A DNA stretch of 5,450 nucleotides. It comes from a bacterium. Lineage in GTDB: Bacteria; JALSQH01. Within the stretch, counting starts at the first letter, position 1; the number at the start of each line of letters is the position of its first letter. The stretch covers positions 1 to 5,450 of the forward strand of contig JALTID010000015.1 in NCBI GenBank assembly GCA_027004335.1. The letters are read 5' to 3'. The position numbers and the translations under genes are program-made. Positions 1-5,450 of this stretch are shown here, one piece after another. The notes beneath the pieces are model-generated. The model searched no databases. It had not been told where the DNA came from and worked only from the letters and a program-made list of their open reading frames with translations.

Positions 1-348
1 TTCTAAAAGAGGCCTTGCGGATTTTCCCCTGTTAGTTACTACCCCCAATTTCTTCCCCTCATTTTTTAAAACTCCAAGGATCTCGGGAATCCCATCTTTT
101 GGTGTTATCATTTCAAACAATTTTTTAAAATCAAAGTTTCTCCGGAACTCTCTTGCTCTGTTTTGATATGTCTCATCTGGAAAAAGCCTCTTTGTTATCT
201 CTTCTGCCGGTAAAGTGTAGAACCAGTAGGCATGATCTTCAGGAAATTTCAAGCCAAGATACTTAAACAGCTCTCTGTGATACCTAACTAGTGAATCCTT
301 TGAATTTATCAGAGTTTCATCAAGATCAAAAATGATTCCTTTAATCAC
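1..348 (-). CDS. HAD-superfamily hydrolase (phosphoglycolate phosphatase-like), 3' end cut by window
   Basis: This is the N-terminal 116 residues of a HAD-superfamily phosphohydrolase; the reading frame runs open off the left edge. Seen: it begins (M)IKGIIFDLDETL, which is HAD motif I (DxDxT) with the nucleophile Asp8 and the acid/base Asp10. A helical stretch of about 80 residues follows, as expected of a C1-type cap inserted after motif I. Then comes LGVVTNRGKS, a hydrophobic strand ending in the motif II Thr. Motifs III and IV lie outside the window. Two in-frame GTG codons are possible (351 and 348). I chose 348 because the AGGAGG at 359-354 is 5 bases upstream of it but only 2 from the other, and because the IKGIIFDLD start is typical of the family. 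The family dephosphorylates small phosphometabolites in the cytoplasm, and the substrate cannot be told here. It begins 2 bases after the NifX-like gene stops, so the two are almost certainly co-translated. The family assignment is firm and the substrate is unknown. Confidence 0.9.
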   Translation of the reverse strand, partial: MIKGIIFDLDETLINSKDSLVRYHRELFKYLGLKFPEDHAYWFYTLPAEEITKRLFPDETYQNRAREFRRNFDFKKLFEMITPKDGIPEILGVLKNEGKKLGVVTNRGKSARPLLE

Positions 349-350
349 CA

Positions 351-740
351 CTACCTCCTACCTTCTCCACAATCACCATGATGACCTCCCTCCCATTCAA
401 TTGTTACAAGAGTACCACTTAAATATCCCTTAACTACATCTTCAACTTTTCCTGTAACACCTTTGATCACTTTAATACCTAACTGATTGAAAAAATCAAC
501 AGCTTTCCTACCGATCCCCTGTGCAAGGACAATATTTCCACCCTGCTCTCTAACCCAGTAGGGGATATCACCGGGGCCGTGATCAGAAAAGTGAACCGGG
601 ACAACCTCCACATTTAGAATCTTTCCATTATCGGAAACATCAATAAAAGTGTAGAATGGTGCCCTTCCAAAATGTTCACTCACAAAGCTCTCAAGTTCCC
701 TATCATCCGCAGACGGAATGGACAAACGAACAATCTTCAT
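351..740 (-). CDS. NifX/MTH1175-like dinitrogenase iron-molybdenum cofactor family protein
   Basis: A complete 129-residue protein of the Nitro_FeMo-Co (PF02579) fold, the small RNase H-like domain found in NifX, NafY, the C-terminus of NifB and stand-alone proteins such as MTH1175. Seen: SEHFGRAPFY at residues 21-30 is the family hallmark. A His-bearing middle section follows (H50, H54 in VHFSDHGPGDIP), then the glycine-rich AQGIGRKAVDFF (73-84). The C-terminal tail, GGHHGDCGEG (118-127), is rich in His and Cys and could bind a metal. Start: ATG with AAGGAGG 4 bases upstream, and a promoter just before it. Known of the family: members bind iron-sulfur or FeMo-type clusters, but many occur in organisms and loci unrelated to nitrogen fixation. 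No nif gene is visible here, so I infer a general metal-cluster role rather than nitrogenase assembly. It forms a two-gene unit with the HAD phosphatase downstream. Confidence 0.88.
   Translation of the reverse strand: MKIVRLSIPSADDRELESFVSEHFGRAPFYTFIDVSDNGKILNVEVVPVHFSDHGPGDIPYWVREQGGNIVLAQGIGRKAVDFFNQLGIKVIKGVTGKVEDVVKGYLSGTLVTIEWEGGHHGDCGEGRR
354..359 (-). promoter_or_regulatory. Shine-Dalgarno for the HAD gene, inside the NifX-like gene
   Basis: A perfect AGGAGG serves the GTG start at 348 with 5-base spacing. The same six bases are the last two sense codons (Arg-Arg) of the upstream gene, directly before its TAG stop. This site decides between the two adjacent in-frame GTG codons. Confidence 0.75.
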
Positions 741-764
741 ACTCCCTCCTTCAAGCTTCTTTAT

Positions 765-793
765 ATTTTAACACATTGAGAGAAAAAAAACAA
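765..793 (-). promoter_or_regulatory. Probable sigma-70-type promoter for the NifX-like/HAD unit
   Basis: On the minus strand TTGTTT (793-788) is followed, after exactly 17 bases, by TAAAAT (770-765). The -10 is preceded by TG with one base between (TGTTAAAAT), an extended -10. The -35 matches consensus only in its TTG. Transcription should start near 758, giving a leader of fewer than 20 bases that holds AAGGAGG (751-745). It lies in the only sizeable gap of the window, between the end of the glycosidase gene and the NifX-like gene. The surrounding DNA is AT-rich, so chance matches are possible, but spacing, extended -10 and position agree. Confidence 0.55.
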
Positions 794-883
794 AAGGAAT
801 TGAGATAAACATAATGTTCTAACACTTTTTTCCGCATATGTTATTCTTAAAAGGAGAAAATAAGTCATTCTAAGCTCATCCTA

Positions 884-2884
884 TTACTCTCTCTCAAAAA
901 CAGGAAGATGCCAGTCAGCAAAATAATCCCTCAACCAAATTGGACCATCATATTTAATTCCTGAATCCATTGCCTCCCAGATTCCATCCGGAAGATAGAT
1001 ATCTCTTCTCCGGGAATCTGTAAGATTTGGAGCGACAAGAAGATCCTGACCCAGCATAAATTCATCATCAATGGAGTATGTCTGATAATCCTCAGGGAAA
1101 TGAAAGAAAAGGGGTGAAATTACAGGGTACCCTGTATCAAAAGATTGATTAGCAAGAGACAACAGGGTATCTATCATTTTTTCCCTAAGAACAAGAGCAT
1201 ATTTACATACACTTTCCACATCTGGAGAAAAATCTCCCCTCCAGGGTTTTATTGAAAACTGTACCATGGGAAGAAGAGCTGAAAGCTGACACCATCTTTT
1301 CATCAAAACAGAAGAGGTTTTAGAAACATACTCGTTACCTCCAACCATATCAGGAAGGACAAAAGGATAGCCAATAACACCGAGAGAGAGTGCCTGCATC
1401 AAAACACCTCTAAGACCGCCATCGCTCCAATCAGAGCTTTTATCAATCTCTCTGACAATGATGCTTTTATTCTGTGATTCATAGGCGCTTCTAACTTCAT
1501 AACCGTAAGTTTCTCTTGCAAATTTTACATAATAATCTGTAAATTGATTAGGGGTAACTTTGTAATAGGTAACCCCATCTGAAGGAAGGTAACTTCCATC
1601 CCCTGCATCAAACTTGAATCCATCAATACCATATTTAATCCTAAGGGTAAGGAGTCTGTTTCTGAACCAGTTTGTTGATAGAGGATTTGTAAAATCCACA
1701 AGACCTGCATAGGGAATCAAAAAGAGGGTATCCCACCATGGAATGAGATAGGGTTCTCCGGAAGAGTCCTGAACAAAATAACCCTTAGATGCACCACTGG
1801 TAAAATTACTGCTATTTTTATTAACAAAGGGAGGTACCCACAGGGTTACAAGGACATCATCATTATGGAGGGTTGAAACCATGGAGGCAGGATCAGGGAA
1901 TCGGTCAGGATCAAAATCGGTATCTCCCCACTCCTTCTGCCATTTATCATCTATCTCCATGATCCCGATGGGAAAATCGTGGTCCCTAATTTCATTATAA
2001 AAATTCAACACTTCTTCTTGAGAAATATCCTGCTTAAACTCTGCCCAGGTGGTCCAGATCACTCTTTTTATCATTCTATCCACGATCTCATTATAAGGAT
2101 CTGTGGTGACAGAGAGTAATCTATCAGTAATAGAATTTATCCACAGGTAAAAGGTATCTACCGCAGAATCCGATATAATAAGATTAAAGGAAAATTCTCT
2201 ACTATTTCTCCCTGTTAAACTGAACTCGTTATTATAAGGCAAAAGAGCCACTCCAAATAGTTGGTAATCAGGAACAAAAAATCCTACGCCTTTCATGGAA
2301 AGCCAGAATGGGGTAATTACATCATTGTAATCTGAAGTATAAAAAGGATCTCTCACGAAAGAAGTTTTATTCAGGATAAATTCACTGGAACCTGTGCAAT
2401 CTTTATCAAGAAGCGGTCTGCAACCGATTTCACCCTGGCCATAAAGATAACCAACGGAAGAGAGAAAAAATTTGGCTCCTGGATATCCTTCAGAAGACTT
2501 TAGCTGAATATTTACCATATTGTAAGAAATTTTTTTCAGTTTAACAGCAAGGAAGAGACTCTCATTTTTCAGTACAAAAGATGTAGCATCATTAGCACTT
2601 AATAAGCCTTCCAGTTTGTTAAAAGAAAATCTTTTCCCATTGACTTCAATAAAAAATTCCCCCTTTATGCTTCCATTAATTCTTCTGGAAGAATGATCCG
2701 ACTTTACCACGAGACTATAATTGCTTATGAGAACATTGCCTTCGGAGTCTACAGAAATAGTAAAATTTGCGCCCTCCTGTCTATTGGTCAGCCGAACTTC
2801 CTTATATGATTGTTCCGAACTACTGCAGGAAGCTAAAAAAAAGGAGAGAAGGGCTATAAAAAAGATCCCAATTATAGCTTTCAT
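884..2884 (-). CDS. GH31 glycosidase lipoprotein, NET37/MYORG-like (probable alpha-galactosidase branch)
   Basis: A complete 666-residue retaining alpha-glycosidase, predicted to sit in the periplasm or on the surface. Seen: a lipoprotein signal peptide with lipobox LASC and acylated Cys20, followed by a Ser-rich linker; an N-terminal beta-sandwich (about 28-260); a catalytic barrel (about 270-575); and a C-terminal beta domain (about 585-660). Barrel motifs are IMEIDDKW (308-315), DFDPDRFPDP (323-332), TLWVPPFVNKNSS (347-359), PWWD (382-385), GFKFDAGDGSYLP (422-434) with nucleophile Asp426, EVRSAYESQN (463-472), REID (478-481), and GYPFVLPDMVGGN (505-517). Comparing from memory with human MYORG (nucleophile D463, acid/base D520), Asp481 aligns with the acid/base, and Trp384 and Arg465 with substrate-site residues. 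MYORG cleaves alpha-galactosides, so that activity is the best guess; the bacterial substrate remains unknown. The ATG is 2 bases after the methyltransferase stop and has no clear Shine-Dalgarno, so coupled translation is likely. Cys155 and Cys163 could form an envelope disulfide. Confidence 0.92.
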   Translation of the reverse strand: MKAIIGIFFIALLSFFLASCSSSEQSYKEVRLTNRQEGANFTISVDSEGNVLISNYSLVVKSDHSSRRINGSIKGEFFIEVNGKRFSFNKLEGLLSANDATSFVLKNESLFLAVKLKKISYNMVNIQLKSSEGYPGAKFFLSSVGYLYGQGEIGCRPLLDKDCTGSSEFILNKTSFVRDPFYTSDYNDVITPFWLSMKGVGFFVPDYQLFGVALLPYNNEFSLTGRNSREFSFNLIISDSAVDTFYLWINSITDRLLSVTTDPYNEIVDRMIKRVIWTTWAEFKQDISQEEVLNFYNEIRDHDFPIGIMEIDDKWQKEWGDTDFDPDRFPDPASMVSTLHNDDVLVTLWVPPFVNKNSSNFTSGASKGYFVQDSSGEPYLIPWWDTLFLIPYAGLVDFTNPLSTNWFRNRLLTLRIKYGIDGFKFDAGDGSYLPSDGVTYYKVTPNQFTDYYVKFARETYGYEVRSAYESQNKSIIVREIDKSSDWSDGGLRGVLMQALSLGVIGYPFVLPDMVGGNEYVSKTSSVLMKRWCQLSALLPMVQFSIKPWRGDFSPDVESVCKYALVLREKMIDTLLSLANQSFDTGYPVISPLFFHFPEDYQTYSIDDEFMLGQDLLVAPNLTDSRRRDIYLPDGIWEAMDSGIKYDGPIWLRDYFADWHLPVFERE

Positions 2885-2886
2885 TT

Positions 2887-3549
2887 TTATTTTTCGGCTA
2901 TAAGTAACCTCACCATATTTAAGAGAAACTTTTTTTTCTCAAAATTTTTAAATCCAGCTTCAGATAGGATTTTTTCCCAGTCTCTTTTTATAAAATCAAA
3001 GGCATATGGGCACTCAATAGCTTCAAAAACTTTTCTTTTATAAAAAGGGATCTCATTAAGCTCAAACTCGTTGTAATCAAGAATAAAAAACTTCCCACCA
3101 TCTTTTAAAGATGAAAAAGCATTTTTTACCACATATAATCTTGACTCATGGGGTAGCCCATGCATAACAAAAGAGATAAAAGCCCTATCAAATCTGTTCT
3201 GTAATTCCTCTTCAAAAGGAATATCTATTCTTCTTTTTTCTACCCTGACATTGCTGTATTTCATACATTTCTTTTTAAATGTTCTTATCATATCCTCACC
3301 GATATCCAGGCCAAGAATTTCGCCCTTTTCCGAAAGAAATTTTCTCATTTTACAGGCGTTATACCCGTTACCTGCACCTAAATCAAGAATCTTATCCTCA
3401 GGCTGAATCCCCATACTCCTGACAACTTCCCCAATAAACTTTCCATACCAGCCAAAAGTAACAATATTCCAGAAATGCTCATAATACCTTGCCAGCCATC
3501 CACTTATTTCCACGCTGGAATCAGGGTAGAGTTTTTCATTATTGCCCAC
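2887..3549 (-). CDS. Class I SAM-dependent methyltransferase
   Basis: A 220-residue cytoplasmic protein with the Rossmann-like class I methyltransferase fold. Seen: motif I ILDLGAGNGYN (residues 54-64) is the S-adenosylmethionine glycine loop, and LGLDIGEDMI (79-88) supplies Asp82, the expected ligand for the ribose hydroxyls. A strand-turn region around FDRAFISFVMHGLPHE follows, then GGKFFILDYNEFEL, the motif III area. The aromatic N-terminal segment (GWLARYYEHFWNIVTFGWYG) resembles the helical cap of UbiE-like and Methyltransf_11/25 enzymes, which act on small hydrophobic substrates, but no substrate can be assigned. The start is GTG, supported by AGGAGG 4 bases upstream and by the lack of an in-frame ATG nearby. 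It overlaps the end of the Nudix gene by 11 bases and is followed after 2 bases by the glycosidase gene. No signal peptide or membrane segment is seen. Alternative: a protein or tRNA methyltransferase; the short length argues mildly for a small-molecule one. Confidence 0.88.
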   Translation of the reverse strand: MGNNEKLYPDSSVEISGWLARYYEHFWNIVTFGWYGKFIGEVVRSMGIQPEDKILDLGAGNGYNACKMRKFLSEKGEILGLDIGEDMIRTFKKKCMKYSNVRVEKRRIDIPFEEELQNRFDRAFISFVMHGLPHESRLYVVKNAFSSLKDGGKFFILDYNEFELNEIPFYKRKVFEAIECPYAFDFIKRDWEKILSEAGFKNFEKKKFLLNMVRLLIAEK

Positions 3550-4069
3550 TTTTCCTCCTCATCAAAATTTCCCTCGCTTTATCAATAGATTCATAGAAAC
3601 ACCTAAAAGGAATTTCAGGAACTTCGTCAAAGGAATAAATTCCTGCATCATCTGCGTCATCACCAGCTTTCAACTCGCCACCCGCAACCTTCACAAGGTA
3701 AGTTATAACAAGAACATCTCCATAAACTTTTGCGTTATTTCTATAGACCCCCAACAATTCTTCAACTACTCCTTCAAGTCCTGTCTCTTCTTTTAATTCC
3801 CTTACAACAGCATCTTCGGGGTCCTCACCCTCTTCTATAAAACCGCTGGGGGGTGCCCAGACACCCTTTTGTGGCTCTCTTGCTCTGCGAATTAGAACAA
3901 TCCCCTCCTTATTATAAGCAATTGCCCCTACAGATGGAAGGGGATTTCTGTAATGAACATAACCGCAATTTGGACAGTAGGCTCTTTCTCTACCCTCAAT
4001 AAATTTCATCTCCAGAGGCGTGGCACAGTATGGACAATATCTAAACTCAGGAGGAATTTTTTCGCTCAT
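3539..4069 (-). CDS. Nudix hydrolase with N-terminal zinc ribbon
   Basis: A 176-residue cytoplasmic enzyme expected to hydrolyse a nucleoside diphosphate linked to another moiety, using Mg2+. Seen: a zinc ribbon formed by C12-P-Y-C15 and C32-P-N-C35, followed by HYRNPLPSVGAIA, the usual link into the Nudix fold. The Nudix box is complete, with G76, E82, R90, E91, E94, E95, G97 and L98 in the GX5EX7REUXEEXGU spacing; E94 and E95 are the expected metal ligands. The ribbon-Nudix architecture recalls NADH pyrophosphatase NudC, but the NudC signature SQPWPFPxS after the box is absent. Instead the segment reads GDDADDAGIYSFDEVPEIPF, typical of small ADP-ribose or nucleotide pyrophosphohydrolases. 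I therefore do not call it nudC. Its ATG shares four bases (ATGA) with the stop of the M20 peptidase gene, with only a weak AGAGG 11 bases upstream, so translation is probably coupled. It overlaps the methyltransferase by 11 bases. Confidence 0.9.
   Translation of the reverse strand: MSEKIPPEFRYCPYCATPLEMKFIEGRERAYCPNCGYVHYRNPLPSVGAIAYNKEGIVLIRRAREPQKGVWAPPSGFIEEGEDPEDAVVRELKEETGLEGVVEELLGVYRNNAKVYGDVLVITYLVKVAGGELKAGDDADDAGIYSFDEVPEIPFRCFYESIDKAREILMRRKSGQ
3554..3559 (-). promoter_or_regulatory. Shine-Dalgarno fixing the GTG start of the methyltransferase
   Basis: AGGAGG lies 4 bases before the GTG at 3549. It is also two Arg codons near the end of the Nudix gene (MRRKSGQ). A nearby ATG (in AATAATGAA) is out of frame, so this site makes the GTG the credible start. 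Confidence 0.7.
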
Positions 4070-5388
4070 TTTGCGAGATACCTCTTAACAATTTCAAACA
4101 TTACCTTTGTTCCCCACTCCATATTGTCCACTGAAACCCTCTCATCAATCCCATGTATTCTGTTTAATTCCTCCACAGGAACGATAATTGGCACAATCCC
4201 ATAACCAAGGGAACCCCTCATTCTAAAATATCTGGTATCTGTGATACCAGGTGAAATGAAGGGTAACATTACCACTCCTTCCTCGGAGAGTACATTTTTA
4301 ATTACGGAGTAGATCTCCGTATCAATGGGGGATTCATTGGGATTAAATGAAATAAGAGGCTCTATCTCAACATCATATGGTTCAGCTAACTTTCTCAATT
4401 CAGAAAGAAAATCATCAACAGTTGTCCCGGGGACGACCCTGCAATCAAGTCTCGCCTCAGCCTCTTCCGGGATCACATTACCCTTATATCCAAGATTCAC
4501 CATTGTCACACTTATTGTGTTTTGAATAGCTGCTCCAAGTTTCGGATTTTCCTCGAGTTTTTTTCTAATAAAACCGATAGATCCAAGTGATTGCACATTA
4601 TTCATAATCAGTTTAGCAGCCCCTCCCTGATGACTCGCAAATCCTTTGAAAAATTCCCTCATACTATCTGCAAATTTTAACTGGAATTTGTGGTTAATTA
4701 GAATATGCAAGAATTCTATGAGCCTGTTGGGGGCACTGTCTTTTATTGGCATTGACCCGTGACCGGGCTGACCTTTTGTTTTTACCTTAACCCAGACAAA
4801 ACCTTTTTCTCCTGTGGAGAGAGAAAAAAGCAGTTTATTATCAGGTAGAATCCCGGTAGTTCCATAACCCCCCTCACCAAGTACTACAGGACATTCTGTA
4901 AGCTCAGGGTACTTTTCAAGTACATATTTTGCTCCAGCTTCTCCACCCTCTTCCTCATCAGCAACAGAAAGCATTATCAGGTCTTTTTTCAATTTTATAT
5001 TGTTCCTCTTCAGGAGAAACATCACAACTGCATGCATTGCCCCAAGAATTTTAATATCAAGAGCACCTCTACCGTAGATGTAACCATCTTTGATTTCGCC
5101 ACTGAAAGGATCAACACTCCACTGTTTTTTATCAGCAGGAACAACATCAAGATGAGAAAGAAGTAAAAGCCCCTTACCTCCTTCCTCACCAGGGATCCTT
5201 GCCCAGAAAGTGGCTCTCTTCTCATCAGGAGCATCAAGAATTTTGTTTTCAATTCCTTCTTCATCAAACTTTTTCTTAAAAAATTCAGCTAATTCCCTCT
5301 CATTACCAGGTGGATTTGTGGTATCAAATCTGATTATCTCTTGAAGTAACTCAACTACTTCCTTCCTTACTAACTTAAAATCTATCAT
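4066..5388 (-). CDS. M20-family zinc metallopeptidase/amidohydrolase (ArgE/DapE/ACY1/CPG2 type)
   Basis: A complete 440-residue cytoplasmic di-zinc hydrolase, with no signal peptide. Seen: SHLDVVPAD gives metal ligand His79 and the accompanying Asp81; YGRGALDIK gives bridging Asp111; SVADEEEGG gives the general base Glu145 and metal ligand Glu146; VLGEGGYG supplies Glu172; and RIHGIDE supplies His412. The dimerisation (lid) domain is inserted at about 195-315 and holds GQPGHGSMP with His210, which in the family reaches into the partner's active site. All expected catalytic residues are present, so the enzyme should be active. The SHLDVVPA...W..DPFSG...GYIYGRGALD pattern is closest to the aminoacylase-1/carboxypeptidase-S/PM20D1 group, which cleaves N-acyl amino acids or short peptides. 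argE or dapE is less likely, and no arginine or lysine biosynthesis gene is nearby. The ATG has AGGAGG 7 bases upstream and overlaps the stop of the preceding frame. Exact substrate unknown. Confidence 0.92.
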   Translation of the reverse strand: MIDFKLVRKEVVELLQEIIRFDTTNPPGNERELAEFFKKKFDEEGIENKILDAPDEKRATFWARIPGEEGGKGLLLLSHLDVVPADKKQWSVDPFSGEIKDGYIYGRGALDIKILGAMHAVVMFLLKRNNIKLKKDLIMLSVADEEEGGEAGAKYVLEKYPELTECPVVLGEGGYGTTGILPDNKLLFSLSTGEKGFVWVKVKTKGQPGHGSMPIKDSAPNRLIEFLHILINHKFQLKFADSMREFFKGFASHQGGAAKLIMNNVQSLGSIGFIRKKLEENPKLGAAIQNTISVTMVNLGYKGNVIPEEAEARLDCRVVPGTTVDDFLSELRKLAEPYDVEIEPLISFNPNESPIDTEIYSVIKNVLSEEGVVMLPFISPGITDTRYFRMRGSLGYGIVPIIVPVEELNRIHGIDERVSVDNMEWGTKVMFEIVKRYLAK

Positions 5389-5450
5389 TTTTTCTCCTCC
5401 TTGTTTTCCAATCCTTCTTCATCTGTAAGAAATCTTTGCTTCCTTAAATA
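5385..5450 (-). CDS. C-terminal tail of an unidentified upstream gene (partial)
   Basis: A frame open from the right edge encodes 21 residues ending in LTDEEGLENKEEKK before TGA. The stop overlaps the M20 start as ATGA, the same junction as between the M20 and Nudix genes. Its Lys-Glu-Glu codons also carry the M20 ribosome-binding site (AGGAGG, 5401-5396). That operon logic is the main support, and the piece is too short to identify; the highly charged tail suggests only a soluble C-terminus. A competing frame from the same edge ends earlier, in ISYR and a TGA, and cannot be excluded as the true end of the upstream gene. Confidence 0.45.
   Translation of the reverse strand, partial: YLRKQRFLTDEEGLENKEEKK

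Noticed and set aside
351-740. Evidence of nitrogen fixation from the NifX-like protein.
   Set aside because: The family is widespread outside nif clusters, and no nifHDK, nifB, nifE or nifN is present in the window.
783-795. Run of eight T on the minus strand (CCTTTTG then T8) as an intrinsic terminator of the glycosidase operon.
   Set aside because: The only fold just before it is a weak A-U stem of 4-5 pairs around AACATTATGTT, separated from the T run by more than ten bases. The T tract is better explained as part of the -35/spacer of the promoter.
2721-2903. Plus-strand open frame of 60 codons opposite the start of the glycosidase gene.
   Set aside because: It lies antisense to a clear signal peptide and coding region, has no ribosome-binding site or recognisable domain, and is best read as a shadow frame.
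3542-4204. Two plus-strand open frames (3542-3796 and 3953-4204) opposite the Nudix gene and the end of the M20 gene.
   Set aside because: Both are antisense to genes with complete catalytic motifs, and their predicted proteins show low-complexity composition typical of shadow frames.
4066-5388. Naming the M20 enzyme argE or dapE.
   Set aside because: The conserved metal and catalytic motifs are shared by the whole family, the pattern leans to the aminoacylase/carboxypeptidase group, and no amino-acid biosynthesis gene is adjacent.
1-5450. CRISPR array, insertion sequence, tRNA, or a multi-gene defence system.
   Set aside because: Reading both strands, I found no spaced direct repeats, transposase, terminal inverted repeats, cloverleaf-like segment or defence-type domains; coding genes fill nearly the whole window.

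Overview
The window is a compact, AT-rich bacterial segment in which every supportable gene lies on the minus strand, so the genes read from right to left. It suggests an uncultured or poorly characterised bacterium, probably anaerobic and perhaps thermophilic. The reasons are Lys/Glu-rich proteins, tight gene packing, strong AGGAGG ribosome-binding sites, GTG starts, and a NifX/MTH1175-type protein of a kind common in anaerobes. The lipoprotein signal peptide on the glycosidase fits a bacterium rather than an archaeon. No taxon can be assigned from the sequence alone.

Layout in transcription order. (1) The C-terminal tail of an unidentified gene enters at the right edge (5450-5385). (2) An M20-family metallopeptidase/amidohydrolase follows (5388-4066). 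(3) A zinc-ribbon Nudix hydrolase comes next (4069-3539). (4) Then a class I SAM-dependent methyltransferase with a GTG start (3549-2887). (5) Then a 666-residue GH31 glycosidase lipoprotein (2884-884). These five are joined by an ATGA overlap, a second ATGA overlap, an 11-base overlap and a 2-base gap, so they look like one translationally coupled operon. After a 143-base gap with an extended -10 promoter comes a second unit: (6) a NifX/MTH1175-like iron-sulfur/metal-cluster family protein (740-351), and (7) a HAD-superfamily phosphatase (348 to the left edge, C-terminus missing).

The most distinctive gene is the glycosidase. Its catalytic region matches, motif by motif, the NET37/MYORG branch of GH31. 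The best-known member of that branch is the human myogenesis-regulating glycosidase, a retaining alpha-galactosidase. Here the enzyme appears as a bacterial lipoprotein, so it should act in the periplasm or at the cell surface.

The other genes do not form an obvious single pathway. A cytoplasmic peptidase/deacylase, a nucleotide-pyrophosphate hydrolase, a small-molecule or protein methyltransferase and an envelope glycosidase are co-transcribed with no transporter or regulator in view. I see no RNA genes, CRISPR array, mobile element or convincing intrinsic terminator. I also do not see clear evidence of a novel defence or multi-gene system.
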